This document shows positions 47,096 through 55,913 of a stretch of DNA of 64,000 nt, piece after piece. Origin of the DNA: Nematocida ironsii (Eukaryota; Microsporidia); NCBI GenBank assembly GCA_001642415.1, contig LTDK01000173.1, positions 124,001 through 188,000 of the forward strand, read 5' to 3'. The notes below the pieces were generated by a model. That model searched no databases. It saw only the letters and a program-made list of their open reading frames with translations, and was not told the DNA's origin. How positions within the stretch are numbered: the stretch's first letter is position 1; the number at the start of each line of letters is the position of its first letter. The translations under genes were made by a program, and so were the position numbers.

Positions 47096-47749
47096 ATGCA
47101 TAACAAAAACAGCAACACAAATTCAAACAGCAACACTAACACTAACAGTACTACAAACACAAATTCAAACACCAACAGTACTACCAGCACAAATTCAAAT
47201 ACTAATACTACTACTAACAACACCACAAACACTAACAGTAATACTAACACTTATAATGGCAGTAGCACCCACAGTAATACTAACACACACACTGATAAGC
47301 ACAACTGCCCAGAAGTCGGGAAAGACCACAAATCCTGCAATCACTCAGACAAAAAGTGTGACGAATCAAACAAAAAGTGTACTGAGTCTGATAAGTGCCC
47401 AACAAAATCTTGCAAAGATGGCTCAGCAAACACACAAGTATCATCTGAAGGACAAATGAACTACAAAATGTGTCTTCCAACAGGAATATCTCCAGAAGAC
47501 GTAATAGTAAAAGAAGAAAAGAGAGGTGACAATGGAGAAATAAAAATAAGCTATAAAAAAGAAAGCAAAATAGACAAGAAAGACTTTAAAGAATGTTGTC
47601 AGGAAGAAGGCGGTATTTGCTTTACAATTGATCCTAACCGGAAAATAAAAAGCGCAAGAATAGAGAACGGAATGTTAGAAATTGACTTAGAAGAAGGTGA
47701 GCCATCTAACAAAGAAATTACACTCTCTTTGCCGGATAAAAAGGAATAA
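47096..47749 (+). CDS. Asn/Thr-repeat protein with Hsp20-like C-terminal segment
   Basis: From the ATG at 47096 (a TTG three codons earlier was discarded) the protein has 217 residues. Residues 1-65 are almost pure Asn/Thr/Ser repeats (NTNSNTNT pattern), followed by a Cys/Lys-rich stretch (about 70-115: HKSCNHSDKKCDESNKKC) and a C-terminal part (about 125-217) that resembles the alpha-crystallin fold: LPTGISPEDVIVKEEKR...GEIKISY, then IKSARIENGMLEIDLEE (compare ALKNGMLEI). The match covers the strand order of an Hsp20 domain but lacks the C-terminal I-x-I motif. The function is unknown; the repeat region is highly AAC-rich, the tail ordinary. Confidence 0.55.
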   Translation: MHNKNSNTNSNSNTNTNSTTNTNSNTNSTTSTNSNTNTTTNNTTNTNSNTNTYNGSSTHSNTNTHTDKHNCPEVGKDHKSCNHSDKKCDESNKKCTESDKCPTKSCKDGSANTQVSSEGQMNYKMCLPTGISPEDVIVKEEKRGDNGEIKISYKKESKIDKKDFKECCQEEGGICFTIDPNRKIKSARIENGMLEIDLEEGEPSNKEITLSLPDKKE

Positions 47750-47896
47750 ATTTTCATGACTTATCAACTAGTTTTTACATATTCATTGCTATTACACTCT
47801 TTTATATTTCTGTTTTTCTGTTTTTTAGTTATACTGAATTATTAGACAAAAGTCTTTCTATAATTCTGTTTATTCTCGGCTGTTTTTATTTTCTTT

Positions 47897-48946
47897 ATGA
47901 AAGTATTTGAATGCCAAATGGATGGAAAGCGGTGTCTTGTTGCTGTGGATCGTAAGTACTTGAAAATATCGACAAAAACAGAACTGCTCGGGCTTGATGA
48001 AATTCTCTCAATTGATGTAGGTCACTTAGAGATCTCAATTACACTACACAGTAAAAACACACATAAATTAACCCATCTTGATGAAGAGAATTTTAAAATG
48101 GTACAAGAGATAGTTAAAAGCCGTAGAATGATAAATAATGATGAAATATCCGATGCCATTAAGAAAAACATTCAGCTGCAAAATACATATAAGAACATTA
48201 ATGAAAAAGAGCACAAAATATTCTACAGGATATTTGGAGAAATGCTCTTAAAAAATGTGAAGAGCCAAGGAGTTTCTCAGATTGAGCAGCGGTCAAGCAG
48301 CGAGAAAGCTAAATTTCTTATGTCAAACAGAATCGTGATGAATGCATTTTTTAACTTAAATATCACATTCAGACTATTTGTAAACCACTTTTATAATGGG
48401 TATCTTATGACGGGCACATCTGAGAATGAGGTCGATGTAGAAATATTCCGGATTTTGAATAGGCCAATTAGTCTGATTGAGAGAGTTAATGTTCGGTCCA
48501 TGCTTCTTTTGGACACTCCCCCTGAGAAAAAGGAATTAGTTAAGGCAAAGCCAAAGCCTGCAAAAAAAGATCATCTTATAAACCCTGACTTAGTAAAGCT
48601 ATTAAGTGAAACCACGCCCTCATCGCACGCAGAAAATAATTTACAGAAAATCGATCCAATTGGCCTAACTCTTCCCAAATTTACTGTTTCTACAATTGCA
48701 CCAATGAAGAGAGTGGGGGTCCCCGCAGACATTCTTCGCAGAATGAAAGAGATTTCCAAGCTTATATACAAAAACAAGTCGGCATCTGACGATTTAGAAG
48801 AAGTAAGTAACAATCTGCAGCAGTTTTTAAAGGATGAAATTAGACGCAAACTTCCTATTGATGAAGGAAATGCAGTAATTGCTGCAATTGGTCGAATTAT
48901 TCCATCGCGATTTCTTAACCATGTAAAGAACCAATCAAGCAAATGA
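47897..48946 (+). CDS. PH-like domain protein, possibly TFIIH p62/Tfb1-like
   Basis: The 349 residues begin with a strand-rich fold (about 1-72) that could be a PH domain: KVFECQMDGKRCLVAVDRKYLKISTKT and LHSKNTHKLTHLDEENFKMVQEIV. A helical part follows (about 90-190) with NAFFNLNITFRLFVNHFYNGYL, and the last 70 residues are helical (ADILRRMKEISKLIYKNKSASDDLEEVSNNL). PH fold, a Phe-rich BSD-like helix and long helical tail are the layout of TFIIH p62/Tfb1, but the key BSD Phe-Trp pair is not clear. I treat it as a hypothesis only. Confidence 0.35.
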   Translation: MKVFECQMDGKRCLVAVDRKYLKISTKTELLGLDEILSIDVGHLEISITLHSKNTHKLTHLDEENFKMVQEIVKSRRMINNDEISDAIKKNIQLQNTYKNINEKEHKIFYRIFGEMLLKNVKSQGVSQIEQRSSSEKAKFLMSNRIVMNAFFNLNITFRLFVNHFYNGYLMTGTSENEVDVEIFRILNRPISLIERVNVRSMLLLDTPPEKKELVKAKPKPAKKDHLINPDLVKLLSETTPSSHAENNLQKIDPIGLTLPKFTVSTIAPMKRVGVPADILRRMKEISKLIYKNKSASDDLEEVSNNLQQFLKDEIRRKLPIDEGNAVIAAIGRIIPSRFLNHVKNQSSK

Positions 48947-48986
48947 ATAAATTAAACATTTTATGGCCCCTGCTTAAATCAGCATA

Positions 48987-49604
48987 ATGTATTTGAAAGA
49001 AACCAAAGTCTCTTTAGCAGTTGGAACTGTCTCACTACTGACTAGCATCCGATTCTATTTTTGTGAAGAGTCTCATATGTACAGATACATACAAACGTGG
49101 CTTCCCTTTATATCTTGTGTTCTACATCTCATGCCATTTTTCCTTCCTTTCTTTATTTCTATGCCCTCCCGATTGAGAAGAATATTTAATGCGTCAATGT
49201 ATATTATTTCCTGCCTTCTGAGTCTTATCGTATGTGGTGTTTTTATTTTCTATAAAGATTTTAATGCCAATTCTATTATAGCCGTCTTTGCTTACTTGGC
49301 ATTCTCTCTTTTTGAGTCTACTCTTTATTTGGGCAAGTGGTATAGCAGAAGCAAAAAACGAAGAGAACTAAGAAACAAGTCTTTAGTCAGAAGAAGATAT
49401 GGTTCTGGTGATATACGAATGCCACCAATTGGTGTAAGTACAGAAACAAAGCATCTCCGAGCGAAATCTGACTTTATTTATAATGGAACTGTCTATATTC
49501 GAAAGGGAGAGACAGTCGAACTTTTAAAAGTTATCGGATCGTACTATTCTGTAAGAACATCCACAGGTGTGGAATACATCGTTCCAAAAGAAAACTTCTA
49601 CTAG
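48987..49604 (+). CDS. Four-pass membrane protein with C-terminal SH3-like domain
   Basis: The 205 residues have four hydrophobic spans (about 8-25, 36-58, 66-88 and 93-112) followed by a basic loop (KKRRELRNKSLVRRR) and a C-terminal SH3-like fold at about 155-205: LRAKSDFIYNGTVYIRKGETVELLKVIGSYYSVRTSTGVEYIVPKENFY. The ALYDF-like AKSDF start, the KGE turn and the PxNY-like PKENFY end fit SH3 domains, although the binding-site Trp is replaced (SYYSVR). Four spans plus SH3 is the architecture of the yeast osmosensor Sho1. Fus1-like proteins have a single span. Whether this is a true Sho1 homologue is unresolved, and the linker is much shorter than in yeast. Confidence 0.6.
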   Translation: MYLKETKVSLAVGTVSLLTSIRFYFCEESHMYRYIQTWLPFISCVLHLMPFFLPFFISMPSRLRRIFNASMYIISCLLSLIVCGVFIFYKDFNANSIIAVFAYLAFSLFESTLYLGKWYSRSKKRRELRNKSLVRRRYGSGDIRMPPIGVSTETKHLRAKSDFIYNGTVYIRKGETVELLKVIGSYYSVRTSTGVEYIVPKENFY

Positions 49605-49626
49605 TCACCGCCTTTATTACATAAAT

Positions 49627-49983
49627 ATGAAAGAAATAAAAATGAAAATGACCACCCCAGGACCAGGCCGACAGCACACTCCGCTAAAAGATAAGACAAA
49701 CACGCTCCACACAGAGAATGAAGCAAAGCGAATAAGAGAAAAAGAAGCATTCCCAAACCAAATCACAAATCCAAGTTTCATCCAATCCATAGAGGGCACT
49801 GATATACACAGCAGTCATAGGAATGAAAATGAACTGCAAAATAACAAAATTATCTCATGTAATACAGAAGAAGTTGAGTATGCTTATCCATATGAAGAGT
49901 ATTTATTAGAGAATATTGAAGATATTCACAAAGAATCTGATCTGCTTCTTGAGGATATAATAAATCCTTATTTTAGGATATAG
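49627..49983 (+). CDS. Hypothetical acidic protein
   Basis: From the ATG at 49627 (upstream GTG in the frame discarded; it would overlap the preceding gene by 38 bp) the product has 118 residues. It begins MKEIKMKMTTPGPGRQHTPLKDKTNT and ends with an acidic helical tail (EEYLLENIEDIHKESDLLLEDIINPYF). Polar, short and unmatched to known families. Composition suggests a disordered regulator. The spacing to the previous gene is 22 bp, same strand. Confidence 0.45.
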   Translation: MKEIKMKMTTPGPGRQHTPLKDKTNTLHTENEAKRIREKEAFPNQITNPSFIQSIEGTDIHSSHRNENELQNNKIISCNTEEVEYAYPYEEYLLENIEDIHKESDLLLEDIINPYFRI

Positions 49984-50173
49984 CCAAAAGCCAGAATAGG
50001 ATTTTATTCAAATAAATGAACTGTATTATTAATTAGTCTGTATTGCATTTGGTATAGACTCATCCACATCACAGAGAATATTCCGCATACCAAAAAATAT
50101 TTCTTTAGTTTTAATTCTGCATTACGCTGTGACTCTAACACATGCTAATATACTGCGACTGTAAAATATTTTA

Positions 50174-50656
50174 ATGACTGTACAAATTATTCTTACAGTG
50201 CTATTAAGCCAAATTCCATTTATTGTGTATCTTATATACAGAAGAAATATTCTAGTGCACTGTTCAAGCGAGAAGAGGCAAAGAAAGAGCACAAATATTA
50301 CCATTGATAGAAATAGGCCTGTTAAGGGTGTATTAGTAGTGCGTAATGATTTAAAAATGGGAAAAGGTAAAATTGTATCCCAGGCCATGCATGCAGCATA
50401 CCAAGCAGCTACACAGGACAATCCATTAAACAGCATATGGAAGTACAATGGGTTTAAAAAAACCAGTCTGAAGGCAAATACCAAAGAAGAACTTGATGCA
50501 ATAGTTGAAAAAGTAGAAGCCCAGCACATTCCATACACATCAATTGTGGATGCAGGTAGAACGCAGGTAGAACCAAATACACATACTGTCACATTTATAG
50601 GTCCGTGGTATGAAGATGAAATAGATTTGATAACAGGAAATTTGAAGCTTTTATAA
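50174..50656 (+). CDS. PTH2: Peptidyl-tRNA hydrolase 2
   Basis: Releases tRNA from stalled peptidyl-tRNA. The 160 residues start with one membrane anchor (about 4-22, IILTVLLSQIPFIVYLIY), as in eukaryotic PTH2. The catalytic domain begins GVLVVRNDLKMGKGKIVSQAMHAAY and contains TIVDAGRTQVEPNTHTVTFIGPW; the Lys, His/Ala helix (KGKIVSQAMHAA) and DAGRTQVxPxTxTVxxxGP motif are the family signature. Length is near human PTRH2 (179). Confidence 0.94.
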   Translation: MTVQIILTVLLSQIPFIVYLIYRRNILVHCSSEKRQRKSTNITIDRNRPVKGVLVVRNDLKMGKGKIVSQAMHAAYQAATQDNPLNSIWKYNGFKKTSLKANTKEELDAIVEKVEAQHIPYTSIVDAGRTQVEPNTHTVTFIGPWYEDEIDLITGNLKLL

Positions 50657-51024
50657 AGACTTTCTATAATTAATAATTTTAATTTTTACACTCTTACTTA
50701 TTATTGTTTTACGAATACCCTAAAATAGTCCCAAATACTCTAAGAATGCAGTTATGAGAGCTCTAACCCGATTCTGTTTTTTGTTACGGCATTTTCTATG
50801 TGCATTTTACTAATTATTATAAATATATAAGGTGTTCTTTCTTATATTCTGATATATGTGTGTAATATTTTAATTGTATTGGTTTGGCTGCTTTTTAGCT
50901 GTTCTATTTTCAAGTGCCATTCGTTTTTTTGGTAATTTCTTTAGTTTTCTTTATTTAAAGTGTTCATAGACTGCTTTAAAAATATAAATGTGTACGTTTT
51001 ATTTATTTTATTTTTTAGCAAGAC
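50657..51024. other. AT-rich spacer upstream of DPH1
   Basis: About 370 bp. It ends with the TATA-like block at 50975-50988 and a T-rich tract (51001-51018) before the ATG. A run CTAACCCGATTC at 50763 is a weak variant of the TAACCCGAA motif. No gene was found. Confidence 0.45.
50975..50988 (+). promoter_or_regulatory. TATA-like element upstream of DPH1
   Basis: TTTAAAAATATAAA ends 36 bp before the DPH1 ATG at 51025. The same word type (TTAAAAATATAAA) lies 17 bp before the NTE ATG, and a similar TTTTTAAAGTATAAA precedes 17816. Confidence 0.5.
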
Positions 51025-52113
51025 ATGAACATATTGGGATCGGAGTATCTACCACCCAATTACAAGTTTGAGCTACAAAAGACAATTCGGCAAATTGAAA
51101 GAAGAAAGAGCAAACGGGTTGCCATTCAATTCCCAGAGGGGATTATCCATCTTTCCACTGTTATTTCAGACATTATTAGAGCAAACACGGATGTTGAAGC
51201 AGTCTTTATTCTGTCAGATGTGGTGTATGGTGCGTGTTGTATAGATGATGTCTCTGGGTATTTAATAGACTGTGATCTATTAATTCACTATGGGCACTCT
51301 TGTTTGTTTGAAGTAACCAAGTCTTTAATACAGGTTATGTACATATTTGTAGAGATTCAGTTTGACATAACACACTGTCTTAAGATGATAGACAAGCACA
51401 TAAAAACAGAGAATTTATCAATTCTAGGCACAATTCAGTACAACAGCACTGTAAGAAAGATAAAAAGAGAGCTAGAAGCAGCAACACACCAAAATAAACT
51501 AGAGGACAAGGAGTGTCCATGTGCTCCAAGTGGTGGATATTACATTCCAAGAATGCAGCCACTGAGTCCTGGTGAAGTATTAGGATGTACATCGCCAAAG
51601 GTTACTACAGACACAATTCTGTTTATTGCAGAGGGGAGGTTTCATTTAGAGTCTTTGATGATACATAATCCAAACAAAACGTACTATAAATACTGTCCAT
51701 CATCAAAGAAGCTGTCATTAGAGACGCATGACTATGGCAGATTTTTAGAAATACGGAAGAGTATAAAGCGCACATCGCTTAACACACAAGAGTACGTGAT
51801 AATATTTGGAACCCTTGGCAGACAGGGCAGTGCAGGAATACTTAAAAGACTTGTGGATGATTTAAACCAGCGGAACAGAAAGTATTATGTTGTATTTCTG
51901 TCAGAGGTCGATGAGACATTTGTTGAATCTCTTAAGAATGTGACTGTAATAGAAGTGGCCTGCCCAAGAATAGCAATTGATTGGGGAACCACCTTCGAAA
52001 TACCAATAATTACACCATTTGAGTACTTTAGCAGCGATCTTAAAAACTATCCAATGGACTATTATATGAAAGAAGAAGAGGGCCATAGGAAGCCATGGCA
52101 GAGTCTTCACTAG
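51025..52113 (+). CDS. DPH1: Diphthamide synthase subunit Dph1
   Basis: Dph1-Dph2 is a radical-SAM-like [4Fe-4S] enzyme that transfers the 3-amino-3-carboxypropyl group to a histidine of EF2. The 362 residues begin LPPNYKFELQKTI and VAIQFPEG, then DVVYGACCIDD (cluster Cys at 71 or 72), IDCDLLIHYGHSCL, SPGEVLGCTSP (C188) and VACPRIAIDWG (C313): these are the three Cys of the Dph1 cluster. The ACCIDD and CPRxAIDWG blocks fit Dph1 better than Dph2, which keeps fewer Cys. Length is below human (443). Confidence 0.93.
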   Translation: MNILGSEYLPPNYKFELQKTIRQIERRKSKRVAIQFPEGIIHLSTVISDIIRANTDVEAVFILSDVVYGACCIDDVSGYLIDCDLLIHYGHSCLFEVTKSLIQVMYIFVEIQFDITHCLKMIDKHIKTENLSILGTIQYNSTVRKIKRELEAATHQNKLEDKECPCAPSGGYYIPRMQPLSPGEVLGCTSPKVTTDTILFIAEGRFHLESLMIHNPNKTYYKYCPSSKKLSLETHDYGRFLEIRKSIKRTSLNTQEYVIIFGTLGRQGSAGILKRLVDDLNQRNRKYYVVFLSEVDETFVESLKNVTVIEVACPRIAIDWGTTFEIPIITPFEYFSSDLKNYPMDYYMKEEEGHRKPWQSLH

Positions 52114-52347
52114 AATCATATTATCACATAGTATACCACATCATATAAATTGCTTATTATGAAATATGCATAATTTAGTGCCTATTTATATATAGAGTGG
52201 CATAAGAAATATTCAGAAAAAACCCGAAATTACCAGATGAAAAATCATAAAAATGTTTCAAGAGCACAGTTTAATGTGCTTTGGACTAAAGAAGTGAATA
52301 ATTTATGAAGATTTTTGGCCAGTTGGTGGTAGAACAATAAAGCGGGC
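52114..52347. other. Spacer with AACCCGAAATT and AAAGCGGGCTTAAA
   Basis: AACCCGAAATT at 52221-52231 and AATAAAGCGGGCTTAAAA at 52337-52354 lie between DPH1 and the NTE gene. The latter merges with the TATA-like element upstream of NTE. No gene was found. Confidence 0.4.
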
Positions 52348-52360
52348 TTAAAAATATAAA
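52340..52360 (+). promoter_or_regulatory. AAGCGGGCTTAAAAATATAAA promoter-like block upstream of NTE
   Basis: An AAGCGGGCTT box joined to AAAAATATAAA ends 17 bp before the ATG at 52378. The similar CGG-TTTAAA-TATAAA order precedes the gene at 17816. This may be a core promoter with an upstream GC element. Confidence 0.45.
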
Positions 52361-52377
52361 AGAGATTTTTTATTTGT

Positions 52378-55320
52378 ATGGTAATGTCCATTTATTCGAT
52401 TTTACTTATGGCCTTATCCGCCGTGGTGGCAATAGTGGCAGTAGCACTTACAAAGAAACTGTTTAGAAGACCACAAGAGCCAGTGATAAAATCAACAGAA
52501 ACGAGCTCTCTTCTTGTTAAGCCTGCAGAAGGTTTGTTTAATTCTTTATTAAAGGACACTGACGTGGTAATTACCAGGATATGCACAACAGAGGACATAG
52601 AAGTATCAACAGGAGAAACACTGTACTATTTAATAGAAGGGGTAGTAGAGGTAATATATGATCAGGTGGTTATAATCAAGAAAACTGAGGACTTCTTTGT
52701 TTACACCATAAATTGGCTTCTTGGCGCAAGTTCAAAGCAGCACATGGCGTATAAAATACAGCGCAACAGCCAGCTATACCAAATCAACAAAAATGATGCA
52801 ACTGTTCGGTATTTATTGCTAAACAGGTTTTTCAAGGGGACACTTTACACGATGGTAAATTATTTGGAGGAAGGGATGCAATTAGACATAAAACAAATAT
52901 CGGTCAGTACAGGAGAGTCGCATAAAGAGCTAGTACAAAAAATAAAAGAAAAAATAGAACTGGTAAAGCCTGTAGAAAGAGCAGAGGAGATAGTGGTTGA
53001 TGGAAGATATGAGATGGCTCCAAACACTCTTTTGTATATAATAGAGGGGAGTGGAGAGGTAGAATATACAAGAGATACTAAGAAATCTTTTCAAAAAGGC
53101 GATATAATAGGGTGTTTAGAGCGGGTGTGCTCTTTAAAGAACAATAGAATTATTGTGACGAAGGAGAAAACAGTAGGAACACTGATTAAATTAGAACCAA
53201 GTTTAGAGGCAAGCACTGAGTCACTTGAAGCAGTTTTGCAGGATATACTGAATGGGCAAGCATCAGTAGAACAGCTAGAAATGACAGATGCAATGGTAGA
53301 CTGGCGAATAATACAGCCAGGGGGAAGGCTATCATCAGAAGAGCCGAGTAAATCTATCAAAGTAATAACAAACGGATACTTTTTGAAGAATGGGGATGTG
53401 AAGTACTTTGGAATATCCAGCAGGAACATATTATTTGAAAAAGAAGTCCTTTTAGAGCAACCGTCTGCATTTGAGCTAACAGCCACGCGTATTTCTGAAG
53501 TAATTGAAATACCAAAGGAATACATCACAACAATTGCGTCTAATTTTCCTGCCCTCTCAAATGGTCTTTATAAAAGGATACTAGAAAGAACAGGGATTGA
53601 TCAGGAGTTAGAGCAGCCGTCTATAATTACGTTCATACCGAATGATAAAAAAGAAACACAGTTAGAGATATTTACACACTTTTTATGCAAAGAGATGGCA
53701 AAGAACGACTCTTGTTTTATTCTATCCTCTACCGAGATAGAAAACAAGCTGAAATCTGTGCAGAAGATGAAAAGTGCTGTGTTATGCCTTCTAAATTACA
53801 TAAGCGATTTACAGAGAGAATACTCCTATATACTAATCCCAATTGTAGACTCAAACTGCACTATAACATGCACAACACAGAATCTGCCTCAGCCATCAAA
53901 ACCAGAAGAAAGCAGTGCAGACTGCATGAACTCAGACCCAGCAGAAACTACAGAAGATACTAAAAAAGATTCTATGGTTAGCGCTGAAAGCAAAGAAAAA
54001 GAAAAGCCACTATCTTCTGAAGATAATGAAGTTTTAGATAAATCAAAAGCTTCTGAAATAGAAGAGAGATGTGTAGAAAAATCAGATGAGAAGAAGGAAG
54101 CAGATATAGACCCAATTATACTCTCAGAAATCATGTTTTATGTGATAACAAATGGAGACCGCAGATCAATGAATATAAACAAGGAAGTCTTTTGCAAGAT
54201 AGATACACTAATACTGCATCGGGACAATCGAATGAAGGTGTATGGAGGCAATTACTATGGGCAGAGACACAATGTAGAGTTTCCCATCATAGACATTCCT
54301 CTTTCTATTATTAAAAGCAGAGATTCTGTAAACTATACAAATAAGCACTGCAAACTAACTGGACACAGCAACGACTGGATTCCATACTTCCCGTTAAATG
54401 ATATGCATCGGTTTATTAGAACCCTCAAGGGAACCAATGTTGGGCTAGTGCTTGGGGGCGGAGGTGCTCGGGGAATAGCGCACATAGGAATTATTGAAGC
54501 GCTTGAAGAAGCAAATATACCAATAGATGCAATAGGGGGAACGTCGATGGGGGCCTTTGTAGGGGCACTCTATGCAGAGAGGACAAATAACAAAGAAGTA
54601 TTTATCCGAGCAAAAAGGCTTACTGGTCTGATAGGGAGTGTTTGGAGAGTGATTTTTGACATGACATACCCAATATGCGCAATGTTCACTGGAAAGAGCT
54701 TTAACTGGGCGCTTCGGCTTATTTTTAAAAACCAGAGAATCGAAGACTTATGGCTTCCGTACTACTGCATTACAACAGATATTTCCGGGTTTGAAGAGAA
54801 AAAGCATACCGATGGAATTTTATGGAGATATGTTAGAGCAAGTATGAGTCTGTCCGGGTATCTACCCCCACTCTGTGATAACGGATCCTTTTTACTCGAT
54901 GGTGGATATATGAATAATGTTCCAGCAGATGCCATGCGCTCAATGGGAATTAGAAATATCATTGCAGTAGATGTAGGAAGTGAAGTAGAGACAACTTTTG
55001 CTGATTACGGTGACAGTATTAATGGGTTTTATATTCTGTTCCAGAAGATATTTAGTACAAAAAAGTTCTTGTCTCTAACTGAAATACAGTATCGACTGGC
55101 ATATCTCACAAGCATGCATAAAGAGCGCTCACTAAAGTCAGATGTCTCAATTAAGTACATCAGACCAGACCTGGCAGGCTATAAAACAATGAATTTCAGA
55201 CAGTTTGATGAAATAGTTGCACATGGATACCAATACGGAAAAAAAGTAATTGCAGAGTGGAAAAATACAGGAGAGTACTCCGAGCTAACCACACTAACCA
55301 GAGCACCCAGCAGAAAGTAG
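52378..55320 (+). CDS. NTE1: Neuropathy-target-esterase-like lysophospholipase (Nte1 type)
   Basis: Nte1 deacylates phosphatidylcholine and lysophosphatidylcholine at the ER. The 980 residues begin with a membrane anchor (about 4-22), followed by cNMP-binding-like beta segments (around 60-150 and 215-400), a Ser/Glu-rich linker (about 505-565), and the patatin domain at about 670-850: oxyanion GGGGARGIAHIG, nucleophile elbow GTSMG (Ser723), and DGGYMNNVP (Asp841). The N-terminal SIYSILLMALSAVVAI anchor and the C-terminal YGDSINGFYILFQKI region also fit. It is shorter than yeast Nte1 (1679 residues). A conserved family of cyclic-nucleotide-like sites is present, but ligand binding is not shown. 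Confidence 0.9.
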   Translation: MVMSIYSILLMALSAVVAIVAVALTKKLFRRPQEPVIKSTETSSLLVKPAEGLFNSLLKDTDVVITRICTTEDIEVSTGETLYYLIEGVVEVIYDQVVIIKKTEDFFVYTINWLLGASSKQHMAYKIQRNSQLYQINKNDATVRYLLLNRFFKGTLYTMVNYLEEGMQLDIKQISVSTGESHKELVQKIKEKIELVKPVERAEEIVVDGRYEMAPNTLLYIIEGSGEVEYTRDTKKSFQKGDIIGCLERVCSLKNNRIIVTKEKTVGTLIKLEPSLEASTESLEAVLQDILNGQASVEQLEMTDAMVDWRIIQPGGRLSSEEPSKSIKVITNGYFLKNGDVKYFGISSRNILFEKEVLLEQPSAFELTATRISEVIEIPKEYITTIASNFPALSNGLYKRILERTGIDQELEQPSIITFIPNDKKETQLEIFTHFLCKEMAKNDSCFILSSTEIENKLKSVQKMKSAVLCLLNYISDLQREYSYILIPIVDSNCTITCTTQNLPQPSKPEESSADCMNSDPAETTEDTKKDSMVSAESKEKEKPLSSEDNEVLDKSKASEIEERCVEKSDEKKEADIDPIILSEIMFYVITNGDRRSMNINKEVFCKIDTLILHRDNRMKVYGGNYYGQRHNVEFPIIDIPLSIIKSRDSVNYTNKHCKLTGHSNDWIPYFPLNDMHRFIRTLKGTNVGLVLGGGGARGIAHIGIIEALEEANIPIDAIGGTSMGAFVGALYAERTNNKEVFIRAKRLTGLIGSVWRVIFDMTYPICAMFTGKSFNWALRLIFKNQRIEDLWLPYYCITTDISGFEEKKHTDGILWRYVRASMSLSGYLPPLCDNGSFLLDGGYMNNVPADAMRSMGIRNIIAVDVGSEVETTFADYGDSINGFYILFQKIFSTKKFLSLTEIQYRLAYLTSMHKERSLKSDVSIKYIRPDLAGYKTMNFRQFDEIVAHGYQYGKKVIAEWKNTGEYSELTTLTRAPSRK

Positions 55321-55913
55321 TTATAACCTGAAGTGTACTAATTGGTGCAGTTTCTGATTCTAATAGATATAATTTTCTGTTTCTGCCTTAGAGTATACTC
55401 AAACCTAGAAAAACCATTTCTAATTCACGATGTGCTCTGGCATAGAAGACAGAAAATTTAAAATACCCAAAAATAATAAAATTGTAATTTTAAATAGAAT
55501 TTCGGGTTATTAGCAATATTTAGTGTATTAATTATAGTGGCAACAATACAATGTAATAATTTAATTCTTCTCTAATTTGTTATTATTCTATTCTAATAAA
55601 ATATCTAAATATTCCCATGTATGTTAAAATACTCATATCTCTGGTATAATATATTATATAATAGTATATCTTGAGTCAATTTCGGGTTATAGACTCAAAG
55701 TATTTTAATGGTAACCATTTTAAACATAATTATATCAATAATTAGAGCTAGTTTTTCTTTCTTCCTCATAAATGCGAACTTCTATTGATCATCTTAAATT
55801 TCTTCTTTATTAAAATCTAGAATCCCTTATATAACTTCTGCTTCTATTATTTGTGATTGCTACATGTATACCCATACCACAAATGATAAACACACATATT
55901 ACGATCATACTAA
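55321..55913. other. Spacer with two TTCGGGTTAT elements
   Basis: About 590 bp between convergent genes. Exact motif copies at 55498-55511 (AATTTCGGGTTATT) and 55678-55690 (CAATTTCGGGTTAT), both on the plus strand, 170 bp apart. The rest is AT-rich; no gene was seen. Confidence 0.6.
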
